A DNA stretch of 64,000 nucleotides, taken from positions 5,301,001 to 5,365,000 of the forward strand of contig NZ_CP114200.1 in the NCBI RefSeq assembly GCF_029392895.1. The letters are read 5' to 3'. Shown here piece after piece: positions 54,209-63,441 of this stretch. Origin of the DNA: Streptomyces sp. 71268 (GTDB lineage: Bacteria > Actinomycetota > Actinomycetes > Streptomycetales > Streptomycetaceae). The notes under the pieces were generated by a model. It did not search any database, had not been told where the DNA came from, and saw nothing but the letters and a program-made list of their open reading frames with translations. The position numbers and the translations under genes were made by a program. How positions within the stretch are numbered: the stretch's first letter is position 1; every line of letters begins with the position of its first letter.

Positions 54209-55597
54209 GTGCAGTTTCACGAATCGATGATCGACCTGGTGGGCAACACCCCGCTGGTGAAGCTCAACAGCGTGGCCGAGGGGATTCAGGCCACCGTCCT
54301 GGCGAAGGTGGAGTACTTCAACCCGGGCGGGTCGGTCAAGGACCGGATCGCCGTGCGGATGATCGAGGCCGCCGAGGAGTCGGGGGCGCTCCAGCCCGGT
54401 GGCACGATCGTCGAGCCGACCTCGGGGAACACCGGCGTGGGCCTGGCGATGGTCGCCCAGCGCAAGGGGTACAAGTGCGTCTTCGTCTGCCCGGACAAGG
54501 TCTCCACGGACAAGATCAACGTGCTGCGGGCGTACGGGGCCGAGGTCGTGGTCTGCCCGACCGCCGTCGACCCCGAGCACCCGGATTCGTACTACAACGT
54601 CTCCGACCGCCTGGTGCGCGAGATCCCCGGCGCCTGGAAGCCCGACCAGTACAGCAACCCGGACAACCCGCGCTCGCACTACGAGTCCACCGGGCCCGAG
54701 CTGTGGCAGCAGACCGATGAGCGGATCACGCACTTCGTCGCGGGCGTCGGCACCGGCGGCACGATCAGCGGCACCGGCCGGTATCTCAAGGACGTCAGCG
54801 ACGGCCGGGTCAAGGTGATCGGCGCCGACCCGGAGGGCTCGGTGTACTCCGGCGGCTCCGGCCGCCCGTATCTGATCGAGGGCGTCGGCGAGGACTTCTG
54901 GCCGAGCGCGTACGACCAGACCGTCGCGGACGAGATCGTGCCGGTCTCCGACAAGGACGCCTTCCAGATGACGCGCCGCCTCGCCAAGGAGGAGGGCCTG
55001 CTCGTCGGCGGCTCCTGCGGGATGGCGGTCGTGGCCGCCCTGCGCGTCGCCGAGCGGCTCGGCCCCGACGACGTGGTGGTCGTACTGCTGCCGGACAGCG
55101 GGCGGGGGTACCTCTCGAAGATTTTCAATGATGAATGGATGGCGGACTACGGTTTCCTGGAGGAGGCCGGGCCCGCCGTGCGCGTCGGCGACGTGCTGCG
55201 CGGCAAGGAGGGCGGGCTGCCCTCGCTGGTGCACATGCACCCGGAGGAGACCGTCGGCGAGGCGATCGAGGTGCTGCGCGAGTACGGCGTCTCGCAGATG
55301 CCCATCGTCAAGCCCGGCGCGGGCCACCCGGACGTGATGGCCGCCGAGGTCATCGGCTCGGTCGTCGAGCGCGAGCTGCTGGACGCGCTGTTCGCGCAGC
55401 GCGCGGCGCTCACCGACCCGCTGGAGAAGCACATGAGCCCGCCGCTGCCGCAGGTGGGCTCCGGCGAGCCGGTCTCGGACCTGATGGCCGTGCTCGGGGC
55501 GGCGGACGCCGCCGTCGTGCTGGTGGAAGGCAAGCCGACCGGGGTCGTCAGCCGGCAGGACCTGCTGGCCTACCTGGCCAAGGGAGCGGCCAAGTAG
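54209..55597 (+). CDS. cbs: Cystathionine beta-synthase
   Basis: A 462-residue PLP enzyme that joins serine and homocysteine to cystathionine (reverse transsulfuration). Catalytic core ~1-320: GNTPLVKLN, NPGGSVKDR with the PLP Lys44, PTSGNTGVGLAMVA, GVGTGGTISGTGRYL, VGGSCGMAVVAAL. C-terminal CBS-domain pair ~340-460 (HMHPEETVGEAIEVLREYGV, PTGVVSRQDLLAYL) for regulation. No heme domain, as usual in bacteria. Start GTG 54209 after GGAG. Monocistronic. Confidence 0.95.
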   Translation: MQFHESMIDLVGNTPLVKLNSVAEGIQATVLAKVEYFNPGGSVKDRIAVRMIEAAEESGALQPGGTIVEPTSGNTGVGLAMVAQRKGYKCVFVCPDKVSTDKINVLRAYGAEVVVCPTAVDPEHPDSYYNVSDRLVREIPGAWKPDQYSNPDNPRSHYESTGPELWQQTDERITHFVAGVGTGGTISGTGRYLKDVSDGRVKVIGADPEGSVYSGGSGRPYLIEGVGEDFWPSAYDQTVADEIVPVSDKDAFQMTRRLAKEEGLLVGGSCGMAVVAALRVAERLGPDDVVVVLLPDSGRGYLSKIFNDEWMADYGFLEEAGPAVRVGDVLRGKEGGLPSLVHMHPEETVGEAIEVLREYGVSQMPIVKPGAGHPDVMAAEVIGSVVERELLDALFAQRAALTDPLEKHMSPPLPQVGSGEPVSDLMAVLGAADAAVVLVEGKPTGVVSRQDLLAYLAKGAAK

Positions 55598-56029
55598 CCG
55601 GGCCGCCGGCGCCGCCCGTGTCAGGGGCGCGTTACGGAAAGCCGCGTGGGCGCCCCTTCGCGTAAGCGGTACGTATGCGTCACGCGCCAGCAGCACGCAT
55701 TTAACACGCGTCCGGCACATTGGTGGACGTCGGCAGGACGACACCGACACCCGATGTGCGGCGACACGGACCTCCGGAGCGGCTCCCGGACCTCCATGGT
55801 CGCCCGGACGCGGCGAGACCGGCCCAAGGCCCGTCCCGCGTCCTCCGCGGGGACCGTCGTCGTCCCGCCCCCGGCGAGTGCGCCGGGGTGCGGCGGTCCC
55901 CGCGTACGCCGGCGGTGGCCCGCGACCCTCCCGGTCGCGGGCCACTCGCGCGTACGGGCGCACCCGGGCTCGGGTCCGGGCCGGCGGCTACCGCCGCGTC
56001 ACCGCCGCCCGCTCACGCTGCCCGCCCGC
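55598..56029. other. Intergenic region cbs-eno2
   Basis: 432 bases between convergent genes, GC-rich on the eno2 side and more mixed at 55620-55720 (CGCATTTAACACGCG). No gene with codon bias, RNA or clear terminator found. Confidence 0.45.
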
Positions 56030-57535
<1,506 letters not shown>

Positions 57536-57564
57536 CACCTCGGCGGCCTTGCTGGTCAGCGGGG

Positions 57565-57570
57565 TAAAGT
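57565..57570 (+). promoter_or_regulatory. -10 element of marR
   Basis: TAAAGT, 5 nt before ATG 57576; leaderless-type arrangement. The last repeat unit ends 30 bp upstream, at the -35 region. Confidence 0.5.
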
Positions 57571-57575
57571 GCCCT

Positions 57576-57998
57576 ATGCCCACCTCGGAAGCCGCCGCCA
57601 TCGCCGCTGAACTGCGCACCGCGATGGGCAAGCTCACCCGACGCGTGACCCACGAGGACCGCATCCCGCTGGGCCAGGTCGCCGTGCTCGGCGCGCTCGA
57701 CCGCAACGGCGCCATGACCACCAGCGACCTCGCCGCCGACCAGCGCGTACGCCCGCAGTCGATGGCCCGCGCGGTGGGGCTGCTGATGGAGCAGGGCCTG
57801 ATCACGCGCCGGGCGCACCCCACGGACGGCCGTAAGTCGCTGGTGGAACTCTCGGACGCTGGCCGGACCGCGCTCGAAGCGGAGCGGGGCCGCCGGGTGG
57901 GTTGGCTCGCGCAGGCCATCGAGGCCGAACTCACGGACGAGGAGCGGGAGTTGCTGGCGCGCAGCGCCACCCTGTTGGAGCGGCTCGCCACGCGTTAG
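57576..57998 (+). CDS. MarR-family regulator
   Basis: A 140-residue winged-helix regulator: GAMTTSDLAADQRVRPQSMA recognition region, then LLMEQGLITRRAHPTDGRKS wing and a C-terminal dimer helix (ELTDEERELLARSATLLERL). ATG 57576 was chosen because family homology starts here (MPTSEAAAIAAELRTAMGKL) and TAAAGT precedes it. The tandem 13-bp repeats upstream are the obvious candidates for its binding sites; eno2 on the other side would then be a target. Confidence 0.93.
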   Translation: MPTSEAAAIAAELRTAMGKLTRRVTHEDRIPLGQVAVLGALDRNGAMTTSDLAADQRVRPQSMARAVGLLMEQGLITRRAHPTDGRKSLVELSDAGRTALEAERGRRVGWLAQAIEAELTDEERELLARSATLLERLATR

Positions 57999-58209
57999 CG
58001 GCCTGCGGCCTGCGGCCTGACGTGTGGCGAGCCGTACGCCCCGGCTGCGGCTGCGGGACTGGCACGGGTGCGGGGGAGCGCCCCGGCCGCGGGCACTGGC
58101 ACGGGTGCGGGCCAGCCCGGCGTGAGGTCGGGGTCCTGTCGGACGGTGGTGGTGGCGGGCGTCGCCGCGTACGGGAGGCCGTGACGGAGCCGTGAGGACG
58201 CCGGGGTCG

Positions 58210-58647
58210 TCAGTCCCAGTCGCTGGTGGACTTCTTCCGCTCCCGGTGCAGGAACGCGAAGCCGCCGAAGGAGTGCACCGCGTTCACGCCGACGATCCCG
58301 CCCCAGGCGACGAGCAGCCCCGACAGCCCCTCGTTGACCACGGCGATCGCCGACAGCGGGATGGCCAGCACCAGCGAGACCGCGACGAAGCCGAACCGCT
58401 CGCCGAGGCCGATCCCGGTGGCGTTGGCCGAGCCCGCCCCCGCCGGCGAGCGCACGCCGCGCGCGGCGGACATCTGCTGTTCGGCCAGTTGCCGGCGTAC
58501 GTGCCGGTCGGCGGTGTCGTTGAAGCGCTGCTCGACCTTCTCCATGAAGGAATCGACCAGTTCCGACTCGTACTCAGGACCGAGCTCCTTGCGGGTCTGC
58601 AAGATCGCGTCGAGTTCCTTCTTCACCTCTGGGTCGCGGGCGTCCAT
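58210..58647 (-). CDS. Conserved two-span membrane protein
   Basis: A 145-residue protein. Helical charged N-terminus (PEVKKELDAILQTRKELGPE, DSFMEKVEQRFNDTADRHVR) and two spans (FVAVSLVLAIPLSAIAVVNE and GLLVAWGGIVGVNAVHSFGG) followed by a basic end (HRERKKSTSDWD). Function unknown; similar proteins are conserved in actinobacteria. ATG 58647 follows TAGCGT with a 7-nt spacer, so it is probably leaderless. Confidence 0.87.
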   Translation of the reverse strand: MDARDPEVKKELDAILQTRKELGPEYESELVDSFMEKVEQRFNDTADRHVRRQLAEQQMSAARGVRSPAGAGSANATGIGLGERFGFVAVSLVLAIPLSAIAVVNEGLSGLLVAWGGIVGVNAVHSFGGFAFLHRERKKSTSDWD

Positions 58648-58654
58648 GGTGCCT

Positions 58655-58660
58655 ACGCTA
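58655..58660 (-). promoter_or_regulatory. -10 element of leaderless promoter
   Basis: TAGCGT on the minus strand, 7 nt before ATG 58647. Confidence 0.55.
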
Positions 58661-59032
58661 CGGGTAACCGCCGGTGGTGTAAGTAGGGTCAGCCCCCCTA
58701 TCGGGCCGGGGGTTCAGCCCCCGGACCGGCCCGTGACCAGGCGAACTCCGCCCCGGCCCCGCCCCGAGCCCCGCTCGCCGGGCCGCGCCGGGACCGCCGG
58801 ACGCCCGCCGTTCACCGGGGCGAAGCCCGCCGGCCTCCCGCCGCCCGGGCCGGGTCCGGCCAGCGAGCGGCCCGCGCACGGGACGGGCGGGCGAGTGGGT
58901 AACGTCGCCCCCGGCGGCGTACGACACGCGCGGCGTACGACACACACGCGGCGTACGAAGCGCACGGCGTACGAAACGCACGGCGTACGACACACGCGGG
59001 GCGCGATGTGGCCCGAAGGAGAGGAAACGCTG
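58661..59032. other. Divergent intergenic region before MatB-like gene
   Basis: About 370 bases; GC-rich, ending with the 16-18-bp tandem repeats and the ribosome binding site of the synthetase. The open frame running in phase upstream of the synthetase is not coding. Confidence 0.5.
58916..58997. repeat. 16-18-bp tandem repeats with CGTACG cores
   Basis: GGCGTACGA recurs at 58916, 58932, 58950, 58966 and 58982, each followed by an ACxCxC-type tail. Five copies end 36 bp before the start codon of the synthetase, so they span its promoter or leader. Confidence 0.75.
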
Positions 59033-60466
59033 GTGAGCAAGGCTCTGTTGGCGGCCCTGGCAAGCGCGGGCGAGGACCGGCCCGACGCACTGACCATCGC
59101 CGGGCGCCCCTGTTCCCGGGAGGAGCTGCTGGGGGCCGCGGGCGCGGTGGCGGCCCGGATCGCGGGCGCGCCGGTGGTGGCCGTGCGGGCGGAGGCCACC
59201 CTGGAGACCGTGGTGGCCGTGGTGGGCGGGCTGCTGGCCGGCGTACCGGTGGTCCCGCTGCCGCCCGACTCCGGGCCGGCCGAACGCGATCACATCCTGC
59301 GCGACTCGGGCGCGACCCTGCTGCTCACCGGGGTCGGCGGGGCGGACGACGCCGCCGGGCCGGGCGAAGGCGCGGGCGGCGCGGGCGGCCCGGGCGGTCA
59401 GGGCGTCGAGGTGGTGCCCGTCGACACGGCCGAGCGCGCCGACTGGGCGAAGCCGGAGCCGGACGAGGCCGCCACCGCTCTCATCCTCTACACCTCGGGC
59501 ACCACCGGCGCGCCCAAGGGCGCCCTCATCTCGCGGCGCGCCGTCGCCGCCGGCCTGGACGGCCTGGCCGACGCCTGGTCCTGGACCCCCGACGACACGC
59601 TCGCCCACGGCCTGCCGCTGTTCCACGTGCACGGCCTGGTCCTCGGTGTCCTCGGCGCGCTGCGCGTCGGCAGCCGCCTGGTGCACACCGGCCGGCCCAG
59701 GCCGCAGGCGTACGCGGCGGCGGGCGGCACGCTCTACTTCGGTGTGCCCACCGTGTGGAACCGGGTCGCCGGCGACCCGGCCGCGGCCCGGGCGCTGCGC
59801 GGCGCCCGACTGCTGGTCTCCGGCAGCGCGCCGCTGCCCACGCCGGTCTTCCGCGGGCTGGCGGAGCTGACCGGGCACCAGGTGGTGGAGCGGTACGGCA
59901 TGACCGAGACGCTGATCACCGTGGCGACCCGCGCGGACGGCGAGCGGCGCCCCGGCCACGTCGGCGTCCCGCTGCCCGGGGTCCGGACCCGGATCGTCGC
60001 CGAACCGGGCGCGGAGATCGGCGAGTTGGAGGTGACCGGGCCGACCCTGTTCGACGGTTACCTGAACCGGCCGGAGGCCACGGCCACCTCGTACACCGCC
60101 GACGGCTGGTTCCGTACGGGCGACATCGCCGCCATCGAGCCGGACGGCACGCACCGCATCGTCGGCCGGGCCTCGACGGACATGATCAAGTCCGGGGGGT
60201 ACCGCATCGGCGCCGGCGAGGTCGAGAACGCGCTGCTCGACCACCCGGCCGTGCGCGAGGCGGCGGTCGTCGGCGCGCCGCACGAGGACCTCGGGCAGGA
60301 GATCGTGGCGTACGTGGTGGCCGACGGGGTGGGCGAGGCGGAGCTGATCGACTTCGTCGCCGGTCACCTGTCGGCCCACAAGCGCCCGCGCAAGGTGCGC
60401 TTCCTGGAGGCACTGCCGCGCAACGCGATGGGCAAGCCGCAGAAGCGCCTGCTGCCACCGGCGTGA
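59033..60466 (+). CDS. Acyl-CoA synthetase, MatB (malonyl-CoA synthetase)-like
   Basis: A 477-residue ANL-family enzyme that adenylates a carboxylic acid and transfers it to CoA. P-loop ILYTSGTTGAPKG, GLPLFHVHGLVLGVLGALRV and ERYGMTETLITVATRADGER, RTGD, A8 hinge STDMIKSGGYRIGAGEVEN, and A10 Lys in LPRNAMGKPQKR. The HVHGLVLGVLG and YGMTETLIT blocks are what I recall for MatB, which makes malonyl- or methylmalonyl-CoA for polyketides. A Gly-rich insert lies ~108-125. GTG 59033 follows GAAGGAGAGG. Preceded by tandem repeats. Confidence 0.93.
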   Translation: MSKALLAALASAGEDRPDALTIAGRPCSREELLGAAGAVAARIAGAPVVAVRAEATLETVVAVVGGLLAGVPVVPLPPDSGPAERDHILRDSGATLLLTGVGGADDAAGPGEGAGGAGGPGGQGVEVVPVDTAERADWAKPEPDEAATALILYTSGTTGAPKGALISRRAVAAGLDGLADAWSWTPDDTLAHGLPLFHVHGLVLGVLGALRVGSRLVHTGRPRPQAYAAAGGTLYFGVPTVWNRVAGDPAAARALRGARLLVSGSAPLPTPVFRGLAELTGHQVVERYGMTETLITVATRADGERRPGHVGVPLPGVRTRIVAEPGAEIGELEVTGPTLFDGYLNRPEATATSYTADGWFRTGDIAAIEPDGTHRIVGRASTDMIKSGGYRIGAGEVENALLDHPAVREAAVVGAPHEDLGQEIVAYVVADGVGEAELIDFVAGHLSAHKRPRKVRFLEALPRNAMGKPQKRLLPPA

Positions 60467-60580
60467 GGCGCGGGCCTCGGGGGCGCGCGGCCGGGCGACC
60501 CGCGTGGCGCGCCCCGAGCAGCCGGTCCGAGCCACCGTCCGCGTCGCCGGCCTGGGCTGTCGGTCCGAGTCGCCTGCCCG

Positions 60581-61627
60581 TCACTCCGGGGCGCGGTCGC
60601 CGGTGAGCTGCCAGGCGGCGAGGGCGAGTCGGGCCCGCACCAGCCCGGCGGGCTCGGTGAGGTCGAGGTCCAGGGCCTTGCCGAGCGGTTCGAGGCGGCG
60701 GGCGACGCTGCTGTGGTGCAGGTGGAGCAGGTCGGCGGCCCGCCGCAGGGAGCCGGCGGCGCAGTAGGTGTCCAGCGTCTCCAGATCCCGCGGGTTGTCG
60801 GCGAGGCGCGCGATCGCGGCCACGTCCGTGTTGGCGCGCAGGGCGTCCGGCGGCACCTGCGCGAGCAGCGCGAGCGCCCCCAACTCGCCGTAGCGCACGA
60901 CCGGTTGGCGGGCCGTTGCGAAGCGCAGCGCGGTGCGGGCCTGCTGCCAGGACAGCTCGGGCCGCTCGGCCGCGCCGATGCCCGCGCGCACGTCAGCCGG
61001 GAGCCGGGCCGGGTCCGCGTGGCTGGCCAGGATGACACCCACGCCGGTCAGCGGCGCGGCCTTCACCTGGTGGGCCGGGCAGAGCAGGCCGGCGACCCGG
61101 TCCAGCGGGAGCCGGGCGCGCACGGCCAGCACGTGGACCGGCCGTCCGACGGCGAAGCCCAGCAGCCGCAGCGCCCGGGCTCGGGCCGCCTCGTCGCTGT
61201 CGGCGCTGATCACCAGCTCGACCAGGGCGGGGTCGGCCATGGTGGTGCGGGCCGGGCCGTACCGCTCGACCACCGCCGCTGCGGCGATGGCCAGCCGGTC
61301 CAGGACCACCTCATCCAGCGGGTTCGGCGGCCCGGGGCGCTCCAGCCACACCGTGCCGATCTCCTCCTCGTCCAGGACGATCGGCGCCCGGCTGGACGCG
61401 GGCGCCGGCGGGCCGGGCGCCGGCTGGCCGTCGGGCGCGAGCCGGACCGCCCGCCCCGTGCTGTGCAGCCGCACCCCCGCCACGCACTCGGCCAGGCCGG
61501 CCGACGCGCGGGCGAGCGCCGTCAGGTCCACGCGGCGGCGCATCAGCGTGTCGTAGAACATGACGACCCGGATCGCGCCCTCGACGTGCGTGTCCAGTCG
61601 CGACAGCCGTACGGCCAGTGCCTCCAT
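60581..61627 (-). CDS. PucR-type helix-turn-helix regulator
   Basis: A 348-residue regulator. The C-terminal PucR-type HTH is clear (LETLDTYCAAGSLRRAADLL, HLHHSSVARRLEPLGKALDL); the middle has a GGDEF-like fold remnant (VLAVRARLPLDRVAGLLCPA ... GVGVILASHADPARLP), and the N-terminus is a ligand-sensing region. ATG 61627 is preceded by TATCCT at 6 nt (leaderless). Divergent from the HSL-type hydrolase with ~96 bp between starts, so probably its regulator. Convergent with the MatB-like gene. Confidence 0.92.
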   Translation of the reverse strand: MEALAVRLSRLDTHVEGAIRVVMFYDTLMRRRVDLTALARASAGLAECVAGVRLHSTGRAVRLAPDGQPAPGPPAPASSRAPIVLDEEEIGTVWLERPGPPNPLDEVVLDRLAIAAAAVVERYGPARTTMADPALVELVISADSDEAARARALRLLGFAVGRPVHVLAVRARLPLDRVAGLLCPAHQVKAAPLTGVGVILASHADPARLPADVRAGIGAAERPELSWQQARTALRFATARQPVVRYGELGALALLAQVPPDALRANTDVAAIARLADNPRDLETLDTYCAAGSLRRAADLLHLHHSSVARRLEPLGKALDLDLTEPAGLVRARLALAAWQLTGDRAPE

Positions 61628-61633
61628 GGCCGC

Positions 61634-61639
61634 AGGATA
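61634..61639 (-). promoter_or_regulatory. -10 element of leaderless PucR promoter
   Basis: TATCCT on the minus strand, 6 nt before ATG 61627. Confidence 0.6.
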
Positions 61640-61723
61640 GGCGCCGATCGGCGCGCTGCGTGGGCCGGTTGTCCGACGGCTGGCGGATGACCTCGGTGGT
61701 CGGCCGTCGCGAGGATGGTCGGC

Positions 61724-62620
61724 ATGGACCCAGAACTCGAAGCGTTCCTGCCGCTGCTTCCCCGAGCCAAGCTGACCGACCCGGTCGCCGAGCGCGCGAA
61801 CTTCGCCGCGCTGGCCGCCTCGGTGCCGGGGCCCGACGTCACCGGCATGGACGTCGAGGACCGCGCGGTGGGCGCGGACCCGGCCGTGCCCGTGCGGATC
61901 TACCGCCCGCACGGGGCGCGCGGCGCCATCGTGTGGCTGCACGGCGGCGGTTGGGTGATGGGCGACGTGGACACCGAGCACCCGTGGGCCGCCCGACTCG
62001 CGTCGGCCTCCGGCGCGACGGTGATCTCGGTGGGCTACCGGCTGGCCCCCGAGCACCCGTTCCCGGCCGCCTTCGACGACGCGTACGCCGTACTGACCTG
62101 GGCCAGCGAACACGCGGCCGAACTCGGCGCCGAAGCGGACCGGATCGCGGTCGGCGGGCACAGCGCCGGCGGGGGACTCGCGGCCGGACTCGCGCTGCGC
62201 GCCCGCGACGAGCAGGGGCCGCCGATCCGCTTCCAACTCCTCAACCAGCCCGGGCTCGACGACCGCCAGGTCACCTGGTCGAGCCGGAACTTCACGGACA
62301 CGCCCTGGATGAACCGGGACACGGTCGCCGCCGCCTGGAAGCACTACCTGGCCGGCCAGGCAGCCACCCCGTACGCCGCCCCCGCCCGCGCCACCGACCT
62401 GTCCGGGCTACCACCGGCCTACGTCGCCTCCGCGGAACTCTGCCCGAACCGCGACGAGAACATCGACTACGCGCTGCGCCTGCTCCAGTCCGGCGTGTCG
62501 GTCGAACTCCACCAGTGGGCCGGCACCTTCCACGGCTCGCAGGCCATCCTGTCCGCCGAGATCTCCCAACGACAGTTCACCGAACTCGGCGGCGCGCTGC
62601 GCCGCGCCCTGGACGCGTGA
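61724..62620 (+). CDS. HSL-type alpha/beta hydrolase lacking the usual catalytic Asp
   Basis: A 298-residue esterase/lipase-fold protein. Oxyanion VWLHGGGWVMGD, nucleophile VGGHSAGGGLAAGLAL (Ser147), and catalytic His270 in AGTFHGSQ are present. At the place of the acid residue the family has AExDPLRDE, but this protein reads ASAELCPNRDEN with Cys240 for Asp, so activity may be altered unless a neighbouring Asp/Glu replaces it. ATG 61724 was chosen over 61715 for the GAGG upstream. Divergent from the PucR-type regulator. Confidence 0.92.
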   Translation: MDPELEAFLPLLPRAKLTDPVAERANFAALAASVPGPDVTGMDVEDRAVGADPAVPVRIYRPHGARGAIVWLHGGGWVMGDVDTEHPWAARLASASGATVISVGYRLAPEHPFPAAFDDAYAVLTWASEHAAELGAEADRIAVGGHSAGGGLAAGLALRARDEQGPPIRFQLLNQPGLDDRQVTWSSRNFTDTPWMNRDTVAAAWKHYLAGQAATPYAAPARATDLSGLPPAYVASAELCPNRDENIDYALRLLQSGVSVELHQWAGTFHGSQAILSAEISQRQFTELGGALRRALDA

Positions 62621-62854
62621 GCCGGCCGTGATCGTACGGACACGGGGCTCGGAGCACCGACCGTACGGACCCGGGGTCCGGAATCCTGGCCGTACGGGCC
62701 CGGTCCTGACCGTACGGGCCAAGCCTCCGGTACGCGGGAGCCGGCACCGGCCGTCGGAGGGCGGCGCCCTCCGCGTACGACCAACCAACCCCACCACCCC
62801 CTCGCGCACGACCCTGACCCCAGAGAACCTGATCCCAGAGACGGAGCCCTCGCC

Positions 62855-63265
62855 ATGACCGCGACCCCGATCGACCCCGCCGCCCCCATCCGTCCCGTCG
62901 ACCTCTTCGCCTCCTTCCTCCACCTGCACCAGGACGGCCGAGCCCGGGCGGCGGAGCCCGTGTTCCAACACGAGGGAGAGGGCTGGCAGTTGATGACCTT
63001 CCACGTGGAGACCGACGCCGACGTCCACGGCGACCACTGGGAGGTGCACCCCGAAGCGGAGGAGGTCGTGGCCTGCCTCGCCGGCGGGATACGCCTGTAC
63101 TTCCGCCCGGAGCGCCCGGACGAGGCCGAGGAGGAGGTCGCGGTGGCGGCCGGCTCCGCGGTCATCGTCCCGCGCGGCCGCTGGCACCGCATCGCCCTGG
63201 ACGGCCCGAGCGACATCATGTCCCTCACCGTGCCGCGGGGCAGCCGGTTGGAGAAGCGGGAGTGA
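62855..63265 (+). CDS. Cupin-domain protein
   Basis: A 136-residue single cupin. Motif 1 is visible as HGDHWEVHPEAEEVVACLAG (His, His, Glu pattern), motif 2 as GSAVIVPRGRWHRIALDGPS with the third His. It probably binds a metal; whether enzyme or sensor is unclear. ATG 62855 follows CGGAGCC. The 234-bp gap before it carries repeated CGTACGG words. It is separate from the hydrolase but on the same strand. Confidence 0.9.
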   Translation: MTATPIDPAAPIRPVDLFASFLHLHQDGRARAAEPVFQHEGEGWQLMTFHVETDADVHGDHWEVHPEAEEVVACLAGGIRLYFRPERPDEAEEEVAVAAGSAVIVPRGRWHRIALDGPSDIMSLTVPRGSRLEKRE

Positions 63266-63313
63266 GGGGGGCGGAGCCCCGTAAGCCCACCCGTTTCGCG
63301 CCACCCCCACCTG

Positions 63314-63331
63314 CTGCATATATTCATGCAG
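63314..63331 (+). promoter_or_regulatory. AT-rich palindrome upstream of RpiR gene
   Basis: CTGCAT-ATATTC-ATGCAG, 6-bp perfect arms in an AT-rich island, 111 nt before the RpiR ATG. TGCAT/ATGCA half-sites resemble streptomycete ArgR (ARG box) sites; it could also be the RpiR protein's own operator. Confidence 0.55.
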
Positions 63332-63441
63332 AGTCAGCCGTAGCTGAATGAGCGGCGCTGGCCGGCGCCGGTCCGACCGGTGCCGGTTCGGTGTCGGTGG
63401 GCGAGCGCCCGTGGGGCGCCGATGTCGCCGGGAGGGCACGA

